Shown: positions 1-9,035, numbered from the stretch's first letter. The stretch: DNA of 28,752 nt from Verrucomicrobiota bacterium (GCA_003972865.1 QOAX01000172.1:1-28752); one strand, 5' to 3'. The notes: a model not told the origin generated them from the sequence alone. A program made the numbers and translations.

Positions 1-1
1 T

Positions 2-2602
2 CTCGCGTGGGCAACCCACGGGATGCCGGACTTCAACAGCAAACCGAAGTTGCGGGTCATAACTGGAGCCGGCACTTACCTGGCCGGAAAGGAAACCCTT
101 TTGATTAGGCTGGATGCCGTTGGCACGCCGATGACGATCCAGTGGACCAAGGACAACCAGCCGATCGCGGGCGCGACCCAGAGTTCGTTGCAGTTGGTGA
201 ACCTTACGCCGAGTCACGCCGGGCGTTATGCCGTGACGCTGCGCAACGCATTCGGCATCGAGAACAGCAACCCGGTCGAGGTCAACGTCCACTACACGCT
301 CACTGCCACCGTCGAGGGCGAGGGCGCAATCGAGGTCAACCCGAGTTTGGCCACCTACCCGCCGGGCACCACCGTCACCCTCACAGCCAAGCCGGGCGAG
401 GGGCTGGGCTTCGACGAGTGGGAGGGCGACGTCTCCGGCGCGGCTGAGTCGGTCACGCTGGTGATGGACGATCACAAATCCGTCTCGATCCGTTATCTCA
501 GGGACAACCAGCCGCCGACGGTGGCCATCATCTCGCCGAAGGACGGCCGCTTTTTCAGTGCGCCGAGTGACGTCGAGATCACGCTCGACGCCGCCGACGC
601 TGACGGCTCGATCACGCATGTGTTGTACGAGCGCAAATTGCTCGAGGCTGCCGACTGGGTGGAGCTTGGCCAGGCGGCCTCTGCTGCCGCACTGTTCACG
701 TGGGAGGGCGCGAGCGAGGGCGTGTACGAGATTCGCGTCACAGTCACCGACAACCGGGGGGGCAAGGCCGTGTCGGCACCGATTCAAATTACCCTCACCA
801 CCGGCAACATGCCGCCGGTGATTGTCAGCACCTCACCGGCTGCAGGCGACTTTGTGCCGGTTCCCGGCAAGTTCACCTTCACGGTGGTGGCGTACGATCC
901 CGATGGTGAGATCAAGTCCATCTCCGTCAACCGCGGGAAGTTCGTCAAGGCCCACGGCCCAACCTATTGGACCGAGAATGACGAGGGCCAGACGGTGCTT
1001 ACTGACATTCGCTGGGAAGCCGGTTACTTCCCCGAGTCCGCAGCGTATAAATTTACCGTGGACGTGGAGGACAATCAGAACAAGGTCACGACAGAGGACT
1101 TCGTCTTCACTATTAACCATGCGCCGACGATCGAGTTGACCTCGCCTGTGGACGGTACGGAGTTTGTGTCACCGGCGACCATCACCTTGGCCGCCACGGC
1201 CTCCGACAATGCCGCGGACGGTGCCTTGGCCAAGGTGGAGTTCTTTGCTAATGGCGAGTTGGTCAAGAAACTCACACAGGCGCCCTTCGAGTTTGCTTGG
1301 GAGGGGGTTGGCGCCGGCGAATACGAGATCATCGCGGCTGTGACCGACCGCCACGTTCAGGTGGTTGAGACAGCGTCCGTGAAGGTCACCGTATCTCAAG
1401 GGGCGGACATCACCCTGACTGCGCCGACTGGGGACATTACCTTTGTGCCGGGCGAGACGGTCAGGCTGGCCGCAAGCGTGTCGCAGGGCGGTGCGGCCAT
1501 CACCCAGGTCGAGTTTTTCAAGAACGACCAGTTGATTGGTGTCGATACCGAGGCACCGTTCGAATTGGACTGGACCGAGAACGAGCCCGGCCTCTACATG
1601 ATTACCGTCCAGGTGACTGATGCCAAGGGCGGTTCGGCGGCGACCTCCCCGGTGGAAGCTGCGGTTTTCGATAGTGGAGAATATCCGTTGCTTGGCTTGC
1701 GACTGTGGCTGGACGGCTCCGGCATCACCCAGGCAGCGAGCAGGGTGAGTGCCTGGGCCGATCGCACCCCGTTTGGCAACAGTGTGAGCCAGGCCGATGC
1801 CGATAAGCAGCCTGCCTTCCACGTCGAGGGTGCGAATGGAAAACCGGCGGTTGTCTTTGACGGGGCGGATGATCTGCTCGTGGGCACGGTCAACAGTTCC
1901 GGGCTGTTAAGCAGTGACGCAGCCAGCATTTTCATCGTGATGAAGCAGGACGGAGCGAGCGCAAACAACGCCGTGCTGGGATGGGAATCAGACAGTTATA
2001 AAAACCATCTGGACCTGCTGTTCACCTACAACAACCAGTTGTTGTTCGACTACGGCCACGCCTCTGAAGGCGGCCGCATCTCCGGCCCGCAGCCGGAGCG
2101 TTGGGATGACAACTGGAATCTGGTCGAGGTGTACCGCGCCGCCGATAGCGGCCGTGTGGCCGTTGGTGGCGAGACGATATTCGAGGGAACGTTCGCCGAT
2201 GAACTTGAAGTCGATGTCGATGGCACACTTTCGGTTGGAGCCGTTGGTACGCTTCATCTCGGCGGCGCGGTTGCTGAGGTGCTCATTTACAACCGCGCAC
2301 TTGACTCAGGCGAGCGCGAAACAGTGACCCAATATCTTGGAGTGAAGTACGGCTTTATTGAGGATGAGGTACCGACCGATTCGAATGCTCCCACGCTTAG
2401 TGCGGCTCAGTTGGCGGTCGATGGCAAGTTCCGCTTCCTCGTCACCGGCGACAAGGGGGGCAGGATGGTGCTGCAGTTCTCGGAAAATCTGGATAAGTGG
2501 ACCGACCTGCAGACCTACGCCAACGAGAGCGGCCAGTTGTGGATCAACATCAATCGTGGCGGGGACGTGGGTCGCCTATTCTTCCGCGTCCGTGCTGAGT
2601 GA
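2..2602 (+). CDS. Secreted multi-domain Ig-like/LamG-like protein, 5' partial
   Basis: The reading frame is open to the left edge (LAWATHG precedes the first Met at 23) and no signal peptide is visible, so the true start lies outside the window. Numbered from that Met: an Ig-like domain at about 8-90 (IQWTKD and AGRYAV strands, no cysteines); an InlB-B-repeat-like beta domain at 91-158 (TYPPGTTVTLTAKP, FDEWEGD); four bacterial Ig-like repeats beginning near 164, 264, 367 and 461, each opening with a PPTVAIISP-type strand; a LamG/concanavalin-like jelly roll at about 557-780 (LRLWLDGSGI, PAVVFDGADD); and a short C-terminal domain ending LFFRVRAE. Such architecture is typical of large exported or surface proteins of Verrucomicrobia and Planctomycetes, probably in adhesion or polysaccharide binding. 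No catalytic motif is visible. Substrate and export route are unknown. Confidence 0.85.
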   Translation, partial: LAWATHGMPDFNSKPKLRVITGAGTYLAGKETLLIRLDAVGTPMTIQWTKDNQPIAGATQSSLQLVNLTPSHAGRYAVTLRNAFGIENSNPVEVNVHYTLTATVEGEGAIEVNPSLATYPPGTTVTLTAKPGEGLGFDEWEGDVSGAAESVTLVMDDHKSVSIRYLRDNQPPTVAIISPKDGRFFSAPSDVEITLDAADADGSITHVLYERKLLEAADWVELGQAASAAALFTWEGASEGVYEIRVTVTDNRGGKAVSAPIQITLTTGNMPPVIVSTSPAAGDFVPVPGKFTFTVVAYDPDGEIKSISVNRGKFVKAHGPTYWTENDEGQTVLTDIRWEAGYFPESAAYKFTVDVEDNQNKVTTEDFVFTINHAPTIELTSPVDGTEFVSPATITLAATASDNAADGALAKVEFFANGELVKKLTQAPFEFAWEGVGAGEYEIIAAVTDRHVQVVETASVKVTVSQGADITLTAPTGDITFVPGETVRLAASVSQGGAAITQVEFFKNDQLIGVDTEAPFELDWTENEPGLYMITVQVTDAKGGSAATSPVEAAVFDSGEYPLLGLRLWLDGSGITQAASRVSAWADRTPFGNSVSQADADKQPAFHVEGANGKPAVVFDGADDLLVGTVNSSGLLSSDAASIFIVMKQDGASANNAVLGWESDSYKNHLDLLFTYNNQLLFDYGHASEGGRISGPQPERWDDNWNLVEVYRAADSGRVAVGGETIFEGTFADELEVDVDGTLSVGAVGTLHLGGAVAEVLIYNRALDSGERETVTQYLGVKYGFIEDEVPTDSNAPTLSAAQLAVDGKFRFLVTGDKGGRMVLQFSENLDKWTDLQTYANESGQLWININRGGDVGRLFFRVRAE

Positions 2603-2679
2603 CGGATTAGTTTGTCCTGAACTATGGAACGTGCGCCCTTTAGGGTTGCACACCGCCAGTTTGGCCTCATTCTTTCCGC

Positions 2680-3069
2680 ATGGTTTGGGTCGGAATAATT
2701 TATGGCATTTATGGCGTGGCCTTGGTGGTAACCGGGCTGTTTGGTTATTTCAAATCGGACGGAGTCAGTGTTACCGCGCTGATCCCGGCGTTCCTTGGGA
2801 CGCCGGTTCTTGTTCTTTCGTTGTTAAGCAGAAATCCCAAATTCCTGAAAATAGGAATGCACATCAATGTGCTCATCGCCCTGATGGGATTCATAGCCAC
2901 GGCAAAAGACACCATTGGTTTGATCTCCGGCAACGACTTTGAAAACCCATTGGCGGGCTATTCCAAATCCATAACCTGCATTTTAAGTCTTATCTTTATC
3001 ATTCTCGCTGTGAACAGCTTCATACAGGCCCGAAAAACCAAGTCGTTGAAGAATGAATCTTCAGGGTGA
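2680..3069 (+). CDS. Small four-helix membrane protein, unknown function
   Basis: 129 residues with four hydrophobic segments at about 2-24, 27-50, 58-78 and 95-115, and a basic C-terminal tail (RKTKSLKNESSG). The pattern GIIYGIYGVALVVTGLFGYFKSD resembles small inner-membrane proteins of unknown function; I do not recognise the family. The ATG at 2680 directly precedes the first hydrophobic segment and has no clear Shine-Dalgarno sequence. The last 17 bases overlap the start of the pseudopilin gene in another frame, which suggests co-transcription. The frame is real rather than a shadow because hydrophobicity is regular and no better frame exists here. Confidence 0.7.
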   Translation: MVWVGIIYGIYGVALVVTGLFGYFKSDGVSVTALIPAFLGTPVLVLSLLSRNPKFLKIGMHINVLIALMGFIATAKDTIGLISGNDFENPLAGYSKSITCILSLIFIILAVNSFIQARKTKSLKNESSG

Positions 3070-3856
3070 GAACAAATTTCCCCATCTGATTCACAGGGCA
3101 GGCATTCGTGGATTGATTGGGTTCACCCTGATCGAGCTCTTGGTGGTGATCGCGATCATCGCTATCCTGGCCGGCCTGTTGCTTCCCGCCCTGGCCAAGG
3201 CCAAGGAACAGGCCAAGGCGGCGCGTTGCACCAGCAACATGAAGCAGGCTGGCTTGGCCTTGGGTATGTACTTCGGTGATTTTGAGGATGAGTTTCCCCC
3301 GAAGGTGCTGCCGAATGGAACCTCGCGGACGACGACCGGTTGGCTTGGCAAACCGGGCCGATTGCCCAACGGAAAGCCGCATCCGGGTTACGGGCACCTG
3401 ACTGCCGATGAGCGTTACCTGAACCAGTACCTGGGTGATTACAAGAAGGGTTCGACGGAAGTTGCGGTGGCGCATTGCCCGAGCGACCGGGCTGCCAACC
3501 GGCAGGTCATGTACACGCTTCCAATGATGAAAAACCAGTCGCTCTACGACCACATGGGTTCATCCTACCAGTCGAACACGCATCCCGACTACAACACGGT
3601 CGTCAAAAAGAACAACACGACCTGTATCCGGCTGGGCGATGTGAGGGATGTCAGTCGTTTTGTGGTCTTGTCCGAGGGCGGGGCCAACGTCGCAGGCTGG
3701 GGGTACCGGATGGACAAGGCTTCGTTCAGCGGCTTCGACTGGCATTGGTCCAGGGAAAACAAGTGGGTTGCTCTTTTTCCGGATTTACACGTCGCACCCA
3801 TTTTGATTTCGAAGCCGATCCTGGGACCAGATTACACCTTCGATCGGTCTAAGTGA
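3053..3856 (+). CDS. Type II secretion/type IV pseudopilin-like protein with prepilin N-methylation motif
   Basis: 267 residues. A class III prepilin leader ends at G23 and is followed by FTLIELLVVIAIIAILAGLL, with the invariant Glu at mature position 5 (E28); a prepilin peptidase would cut after G23. The continuation LLPALAKAKEQAKAARCTSN and MKQAGLALGMYFGDFEDEFPP is the hallmark of the very large Verrucomicrobia/Planctomycetes family of prepilin-like proteins. The C-terminus has WHWSRENKWVALFPDLHV, a variant of the H-X9-DG motif with Leu in place of Gly. The role is probably a surface or pseudopilus component. These proteins are heavily amplified in the phylum and individual functions are unknown. 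The gene overlaps the upstream membrane protein gene by 17 bases and converges tail to tail, 1 base apart, with the next minus-strand gene. Confidence 0.85.
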   Translation: MNLQGENKFPHLIHRAGIRGLIGFTLIELLVVIAIIAILAGLLLPALAKAKEQAKAARCTSNMKQAGLALGMYFGDFEDEFPPKVLPNGTSRTTTGWLGKPGRLPNGKPHPGYGHLTADERYLNQYLGDYKKGSTEVAVAHCPSDRAANRQVMYTLPMMKNQSLYDHMGSSYQSNTHPDYNTVVKKNNTTCIRLGDVRDVSRFVVLSEGGANVAGWGYRMDKASFSGFDWHWSRENKWVALFPDLHVAPILISKPILGPDYTFDRSK

Positions 3857-3857
3857 T

Positions 3858-4106
3858 TCATTTGTTGCGCCTCCAAAGCAGCGGCAAAGAGGCGGCCAGC
3901 AGGCCGCAGGCAAACATAATGGAAAGACAAATCGCCGGAGCGGTGAAGGGACCGGCGACCAATAATATCATCAATCCCTCCGGATCAAAAAAATCGCCGG
4001 AGTCCTGCAAGTCCATGATGTATGCGTGCACAAAATCTCCCGTGATAAAGCCCATTAGAAACGGAAGCAGTAGGCTTTTTCCCTTGATCTTAGGTTCAGT
4101 GCTCAA
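3858..4106 (-). CDS. Small two-helix membrane protein, unknown function
   Basis: 82 residues starting from TTG. The TGA stop of the upstream oxidoreductase gene (4103-4105) lies inside this TTG (TTGA overlap), an arrangement typical of translational coupling. Two hydrophobic segments are visible, at about 11-32 and 44-72, with a short charged tail WRRNK. I do not recognise a family. An internal Met at residue 18 is an alternative start, but it would fall inside the first helix. No BLAST-type evidence is available, so function is unknown. The coupled position suggests that it accompanies the Tat-exported oxidoreductase. Confidence 0.55.
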   Translation of the reverse strand: MSTEPKIKGKSLLLPFLMGFITGDFVHAYIMDLQDSGDFFDPEGLMILLVAGPFTAPAICLSIMFACGLLAASLPLLWRRNK

Positions 4107-5389
4107 ACTTGAGGTTCCCAGCCGGGTCGGTATTCACGCGCCCACAGCTTCGCTGCTTCCGGGTTGCCGATGATGCGCCGCTTGGCCGGATCGAAGTCCA
4201 CTGTGCTGCTGGAGCGCCAGGCCATGTTTGCCAGATGGCAGAGCAAAGTGCTGACCTGCGCATCGCCAATCTCCGAGTTGAGCTTCTCACCGTTGCGAAT
4301 GGCGTTCACGAAGTTGGTGAAGTGCGGGATGTCGCTGGTCGGCTGGCTCTTTGTTTCCAACTCCTTTCCTGCGGGGTCATGAATGGTGTAATTGTTCCCG
4401 GTGGTCATGGAAAGGATGCCCTTGTCACCATAAAAAACAACGAATGGCAGTTTCTCGTGCTTGCGGGGGTTGCAACTGCTTTGATCCCACATGGCGTTGC
4501 AGTGACCAAAGTCGAACGTGGCCATGCCGGTGTCCGGCGTCTCCTGGTCGTCGTCGAAGTGGTAGCGCCCTCCGCCATAGGTGACGCGCTGGGGCGGGTC
4601 GACGCCGAGTCCCCAGCGGGCGAGATCGAGCGCGTGCACGCCGTTGTTGGCCATTTCGCCGCCGCCGTAATGCCAGTGCCAATGCCAGTTGTACGGGATA
4701 AGGTTGTCCTTGTACGGACGCACCGGCGCGGGGCCCTGCCAAAGATCGTAATTGAGATGCTTGGGAATCGGCGCCGGTTTGCCCTTACCGATGGAGCCGC
4801 GACTGCTGTTGTAGAAACTGCGCGAAGCTTGCACCCGCCCGATGACTCCCTCGTGCAGTCGCTGCATGGCCTCGATGATGAGCGGATAGCTGCGGCGCTG
4901 ATTTCCCATCTGCACGTGGCGCTTGTGTTTGCGGGCAGCGGCGACCATGAGCGTGCCCTCGGCGGCGTTGTGGCTCCCGGGTTTCTCGACGTAAACATGC
5001 TTACCGGCCTGGCAGCCGAGGATGGTGGCCGGGGCGTGCCAGAAGTTTGGCGCGGCGATGGAGATGGCGTCGAGGTGCGGATCATCAAGCATGCGCCGCA
5101 GGTCGGTGATGCCGCGGCACGAGGCGGTCTGGCCCTTGGTGACGACCGACAGGCCGTTGGCAGTGCGGTTGTCATCGACGTCGCAAACGTAAGCCACCTC
5201 GACGTCTGAAATCTTCAGATAGTTGTTGACGTGGGCCATCCCGCGGCCAAGGCCCATCACTCCGACTCGCAGCTTGTTGGCGGCTTGGTTGGCGGCTCGA
5301 AGCGAGTGGCGCCTAGCCAAGGCGGCTGCGGTGACTCCGGCGGCGGAGTGTTGCAGGAAACGGCGACGATTGAGGGTGCTGTTTTTCAT
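4103..5389 (-). CDS. Gfo/Idh/MocA family oxidoreductase with Tat signal
   Basis: 428 residues. A twin-arginine signal is clear at the N-terminus: NRRRFLQHSAAG (R8-R10, F11, L12) followed by an Ala-rich stretch. The Rossmann NAD(P)-binding motif is RVGVMGLGRGMAHV (about 41-54), and the family signature EKPGSH is at 135-140, containing the conserved Lys-Pro. The Gfo_Idh_MocA C-terminal beta-sheet domain follows, with the NGVHALDLARWGLG motif. Exported members of this family are abundant in Verrucomicrobia, Planctomycetes and Lentisphaerae and are thought to act on sugars or inositol-like polyols; the substrate is not evident here. AAAGGATAA upstream of ATG 5389 supplies a reasonable Shine-Dalgarno. 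The 82-residue membrane protein gene is coupled downstream. Confidence 0.92.
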   Translation of the reverse strand: MKNSTLNRRRFLQHSAAGVTAAALARRHSLRAANQAANKLRVGVMGLGRGMAHVNNYLKISDVEVAYVCDVDDNRTANGLSVVTKGQTASCRGITDLRRMLDDPHLDAISIAAPNFWHAPATILGCQAGKHVYVEKPGSHNAAEGTLMVAAARKHKRHVQMGNQRRSYPLIIEAMQRLHEGVIGRVQASRSFYNSSRGSIGKGKPAPIPKHLNYDLWQGPAPVRPYKDNLIPYNWHWHWHYGGGEMANNGVHALDLARWGLGVDPPQRVTYGGGRYHFDDDQETPDTGMATFDFGHCNAMWDQSSCNPRKHEKLPFVVFYGDKGILSMTTGNNYTIHDPAGKELETKSQPTSDIPHFTNFVNAIRNGEKLNSEIGDAQVSTLLCHLANMAWRSSSTVDFDPAKRRIIGNPEAAKLWAREYRPGWEPQV

Positions 5390-5418
5390 TGATTATCCTT
5401 TGTGACAGTCGGTTGAAC

Positions 5419-5457
5419 CTTGGCCAAGCGTGCCACAGCCACCTGCGCTTGGCCAAG
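5419..5457. repeat. Two copies of the iterated palindrome CTTGGCCAAG
   Basis: Exact CTTGGCCAAG at 5419-5428 and 5448-5457, 29 bases apart, in the 144-base divergent region between the Tat oxidoreductase and the 1166-residue exoprotein. The second copy extends to the 14-base palindrome CGCTTGGCCAAGCG (5446-5459). The rest of this gap shows no convincing promoter beyond a weak TTGACC at 5480. Confidence 0.9.
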
Positions 5458-5533
5458 CGATTCAGTCTGATGTTTGGGGTTGACCTGCCTGTGGTATGGC
5501 AGAACACTCGCCTCCCCAACCGACCAATAAGCA

Positions 5534-8500
5534 ATGAAAACAACCCGTTTATTCACACACTGGATGAAGGCTGCGGCTGTCGTGGCGTTCTTTTTCACCC
5601 TGATTCACTCCCCCGTGGCCAAGGTGTTGGATGACTTTGACGACAACAAGGTCACCGGATGGGAGAAATTTGACTTCGGCAGCGGCAACGGTTTTCTTAA
5701 GGAGGAGGATGGGCAGTTTACTATCGGTATGTATCAGGCTCCTAAGCAGCCATTCTTCGTGGCTGCTACTTTTGACTCCCAAACTTACACTATTCAGGAT
5801 GGAGTTACCCTGGAATTTCGTATCGATTTAATTGAAGCGAACCAACCTGAGGCTTATGCAGCTGTGGGTTTTATCCCGAAGGATACTCCAGTAAGCCAGT
5901 TGTCAGGTTATTCAGCAGTCAAGGACAACGGTGACGTTATTTTAGCTAAGGGTTTGAACAAGTTTTTTTACGACATTACCGATGGGGTGTGGACAGAAAC
6001 ACCCGAAAATATAACGTTGAGTATTTCCATGACCGGCAAGGGAGAGAGTGTCGTCATGACGGTTAAGATCCTTGATATTGAGAATAATAATGCGGTTTTG
6101 TTTGAGCAAACTTCTATAGACACACCGGATGCAGATGACTTTCAAACAGGCACAGATTCCCCAGCTGGTCCCTTTTTAGGTAAACCGGGCAATTTTGTGC
6201 TCCTGCTATATCACAACGATACCAACGGTTCGTTGCCGGCCTCCACGGTGACGTTGGACAATGCCAAGGTGTTTCAGTACGAGAGCGCCACGTTGGATGA
6301 TTTTAACGATGGCAAGGTCACCGACTGGGAGAAGTTCGACTTCGGCAGTGGCAACGGTATTCTCAAGGAGGAGGAGGGGAAGTTGAACATTGGAATGCAC
6401 CAGGCGCCCGGTCAGCCGTTTTTTGTGGCTGCCACCTATGAGGCCAAGACGTTTACCATTGAGGATGGCACCACCATTGAGTTTAGTGTCGATCTGATTG
6501 GAGCCAACCAGCCGGATTCCTTTGCGGTGCTTAGCTTCATTCCCAAAGACAACCCTGTGAGTACGCTAATTGGGTACAGCTTGGCCAAGGACATCAACGA
6601 TATTCTTTTGGCCAAGGGCCTGGGCAAATACTTTTACGACAAAACCGAGGGAGACTGGATTGAACGGGAGGAAAATATTCGACTCGTTTTGTCGATGACT
6701 GGCACAGGAAATTCAGTGGAGGTGACCACCAGGGTGCTGGATCTTGAGAACAATCAGGCAGTTTTGTTCGAGGAGACTGTAATCGACACGGTTGGGGTGG
6801 ATAATTTTGAAACAGGCGATGCAGATGACCCGCCCGCCAGTTTCATTGGCAAGCCCGGCAACTTTGTCTTGCTGCTGTATCACAACGATACGAATGGATC
6901 ATTGCCAGCCTCCAGTGTGACATTTGACAACGCGCATGTGTCCGTTTTCGGCTCTGCCAGTGAGAATCAGCCGCCGATCATTACCGCTGTTTCTCCGGCG
7001 ATCAGCAGCATGTTATTACCGGCATCGACAAAGATTACCTTTGGGGTGAACGACGATCAGGGGATCGAGCCGGACGGCATTAGTGTCACGTTGAATGGGA
7101 CCATTTACACCTCGGGTAACGGCCTAACCGTCGGCGGAACCGCCACCGCCCGGGAAGTGTCGCTAGGCGGCCTGACAGCCGGGGTAAACTATCATGCCGT
7201 CATCACCGTCACCGATGTTGATGGGAAAACCGATACCCGCAACCTCTACTTTGATACTTTTTCCAGGGACAACCTGATGATTGAGTCTGAGGATTATAAC
7301 TTCGAGGGCTGGGACGATTACGGTGAATTCATCGATGATCCGAAGGTTGTTCCCGAGTTTGACGAGAATGAAGAACCGAATTCGGTTGGAGGGCTTGAAG
7401 ATTCGTACATCGGCCAAGAAGGCGAACCGGGTATCGATTTCTTTGATACCAATAGCGGCATCGGCGGGCCAACTCACCGGTATCGTCCCAATGATGGAGT
7501 CAGCACCGTAGCGGCTCTCGATCTCCCAAGGCCCAAGTTCATCGAGGCCGGCGGCGCGAATAAGGGTGTTGTGGACTTTGGCGTGTGTGAGATTGCAGAG
7601 GGCGAGTGGCTCAATTACACACGCACTTTCAAGGCCGGACATTACGAGGTATATCTGCGCCAGTCGATTTTCGACATTGCCAGCACACTCTGCACGCTCG
7701 AACGGGTCACCAGTGCCACCAATGAGGAGGAACAAACCACTGAGGTGCTGGGAAGTTTCCTGGGAAGGGAATCTGGCGTGGAATTTCGCAATACCCCGCT
7801 CACCGATGGCCTTGGCCTTCATCCTGTGGTGGTCTCATTATCCGGGAAATCCACCCTGCGGCTTACCCAGCACAGTACCGATGCCAATGGTGCCTATTGG
7901 TATCAAAACTACCTGCTGTTCCGGCCGGTGGCTGATCCCGGCAAACTTCGTCCGCTGGTCATTGATGGCGCGCCATTGCCAGGGTCGTCCGTGGGCGCTG
8001 CGGACGCTGGGCTGTCCGTGACTGTGATGGATCGCCAGACCAAGCTCGATGTTTCCTCTGTGAAGGTTGCTATCAATGGCGAGGAATTGGGCGCAGAGGT
8101 GTCCACCGAGGATGGTATCTCCACCATCTCACTGGCCCTAGATCCACTGCCACCGTCGGGTGAAAGCCTGCAGGTACAACTTTCCTACGGGGATCAGGAT
8201 GGCGTCCGGCAGGTTTTTGACTGGAGTTTCCACATGGTCTATTCCGCGTTGTCGGCCGAAGGGGCGGGATTGCCCGGGTCGGGCAGCGATCCTGGATTCG
8301 ACGTGCGTCTGGTACAGGCACCGCTTGAGCTTAATCTGAACAGCAGCCTCGCACGCGCTGAGGCCCAGCTGGCGGAGGGCTCAGATATAGAGGCTGTGGT
8401 GGACTCCACAGCAGTGGCCGAAGTCATCAACTACTCTCAGGACGTGGATGGCTCGTCCGGCAATTTCCCGAACGATACACTGTTTCCTGGCATTGACCCG

Positions 8501-9034
8501 GAGGAAAACCACGACAACATGGCCATGGAGACTTTGACCCATCTGGAACTATCCGCGGGCATTCATCAGTTTGGTGTTGTGGCTGATGATTCCTTCAAGG
8601 TCGAGTCGGGAGGGCAGGTCATTGGTATCCACGACGGTGGATCGTCCACCACGCAGTTTGAATTCGTAGTGCCCAAGGATGGCGTGTATCCGTTCCGTAT
8701 GGTATGGGAGGAGACAGGCGGTAGTGCTCACCTTGAGTGGTATTCCATTGACCTGGACACAGGCACCAAGGTGCTGATCAATGACCCCAAAACCGCCGAT
8801 TCAATCAAGGCCTACCGCACAATGGCGGCCCCTCCGCCGTTGACGGTCCAGTCTGCCAGCGCGGTCACCGGACCCTACGCTGCGGATGATGCGGCGGTAA
8901 TTGATACCGTTGCCGGCACCGCCGTCATTCCGTTGTCAGGCAATGCGCGCTTCTACCGTCTCAGCTCGGCATCGGCCCTCAAGATCAGCAGCATTCAGGT
9001 TGCCAATGGCAAGGTGACACTTAAGTACGAGTGA
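5534..9034 (+). CDS. Giant secreted protein with duplicated N-terminal domain, CBM6-like and PA14-like domains
   Basis: 1166 residues. The N-terminus (MKTTRLFTHWMKAAAVVAFF..HSPVAK) is a Sec-type signal peptide. Residues 32-253 and 254-475 are a tandem duplication of an unrecognised beta-rich domain: each begins LDDF(D/N)D, contains WEKFDFGSGNG and GKPGNFVLLLYHNDTNGSLP, and has a 222-residue period. An Ig-like domain follows at about 477-575, then a CBM6-like domain at about 579-795 (MIESEDYNFEGW..EGEWLNYTRTFKAGHYEVYLR), a linker domain, a PA14-like domain at about 965-1092 (LELSAGIHQFGVVADDSFKV, AHLEWYSID, VLINDP) and a C-terminal domain ending FYRLSSASALKISSIQVANG. No catalytic residues are recognised. 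The likely role is extracellular polysaccharide binding or a surface scaffold. The start lacks a Shine-Dalgarno sequence; a rho-independent terminator follows at once. Confidence 0.88.
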   Translation: MKTTRLFTHWMKAAAVVAFFFTLIHSPVAKVLDDFDDNKVTGWEKFDFGSGNGFLKEEDGQFTIGMYQAPKQPFFVAATFDSQTYTIQDGVTLEFRIDLIEANQPEAYAAVGFIPKDTPVSQLSGYSAVKDNGDVILAKGLNKFFYDITDGVWTETPENITLSISMTGKGESVVMTVKILDIENNNAVLFEQTSIDTPDADDFQTGTDSPAGPFLGKPGNFVLLLYHNDTNGSLPASTVTLDNAKVFQYESATLDDFNDGKVTDWEKFDFGSGNGILKEEEGKLNIGMHQAPGQPFFVAATYEAKTFTIEDGTTIEFSVDLIGANQPDSFAVLSFIPKDNPVSTLIGYSLAKDINDILLAKGLGKYFYDKTEGDWIEREENIRLVLSMTGTGNSVEVTTRVLDLENNQAVLFEETVIDTVGVDNFETGDADDPPASFIGKPGNFVLLLYHNDTNGSLPASSVTFDNAHVSVFGSASENQPPIITAVSPAISSMLLPASTKITFGVNDDQGIEPDGISVTLNGTIYTSGNGLTVGGTATAREVSLGGLTAGVNYHAVITVTDVDGKTDTRNLYFDTFSRDNLMIESEDYNFEGWDDYGEFIDDPKVVPEFDENEEPNSVGGLEDSYIGQEGEPGIDFFDTNSGIGGPTHRYRPNDGVSTVAALDLPRPKFIEAGGANKGVVDFGVCEIAEGEWLNYTRTFKAGHYEVYLRQSIFDIASTLCTLERVTSATNEEEQTTEVLGSFLGRESGVEFRNTPLTDGLGLHPVVVSLSGKSTLRLTQHSTDANGAYWYQNYLLFRPVADPGKLRPLVIDGAPLPGSSVGAADAGLSVTVMDRQTKLDVSSVKVAINGEELGAEVSTEDGISTISLALDPLPPSGESLQVQLSYGDQDGVRQVFDWSFHMVYSALSAEGAGLPGSGSDPGFDVRLVQAPLELNLNSSLARAEAQLAEGSDIEAVVDSTAVAEVINYSQDVDGSSGNFPNDTLFPGIDPEENHDNMAMETLTHLELSAGIHQFGVVADDSFKVESGGQVIGIHDGGSSTTQFEFVVPKDGVYPFRMVWEETGGSAHLEWYSIDLDTGTKVLINDPKTADSIKAYRTMAAPPPLTVQSASAVTGPYAADDAAVIDTVAGTAVIPLSGNARFYRLSSASALKISSIQVANGKVTLKYE
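5627..6292 (+). repeat. First unit of 222-residue tandem domain duplication
   Basis: Encodes residues 32-253 of the exoprotein and is clearly homologous to the next unit, sharing WEKFDFGSGNG, QPFFVAAT and GKPGNFVLLLYHNDTNGSLP. It is visibly AT-richer than its partner: 19 G/C in 60 bases at 6061-6120 against 31 in 60 at the equivalent 6721-6780. Confidence 0.9.
6293..6958 (+). repeat. Second unit of 222-residue tandem domain duplication
   Basis: Encodes residues 254-475 of the exoprotein. It is co-linear with the first unit without visible gaps for most of its length. It also carries two TTGGCCAA palindromes (6581-6588, 6608-6615), encoding LAKD and LAKG; the equivalent LAKG of unit 1 is encoded without the palindrome. 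Confidence 0.88.
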
Positions 9035-9035
9035 T

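Noticed and set aside
2631..2651. Hairpin GTGCGCCC-TTTA-GGGTTGCAC after the Ig/LamG gene
   Set aside because: The stem is imperfect and no T-tract follows, so I do not call it a terminator.
4109..5209. Long open frame (366 codons) on the plus strand
   Set aside because: It lies wholly antisense to the Tat oxidoreductase, which has clear family motifs. The frame is a by-product of GC-rich third codon positions.
5480..5508. TTGACC with AACACT at 17 bases as a promoter for the 1166-residue exoprotein
   Set aside because: The -10 matches the consensus at only 3 of 6 positions; too weak to list.
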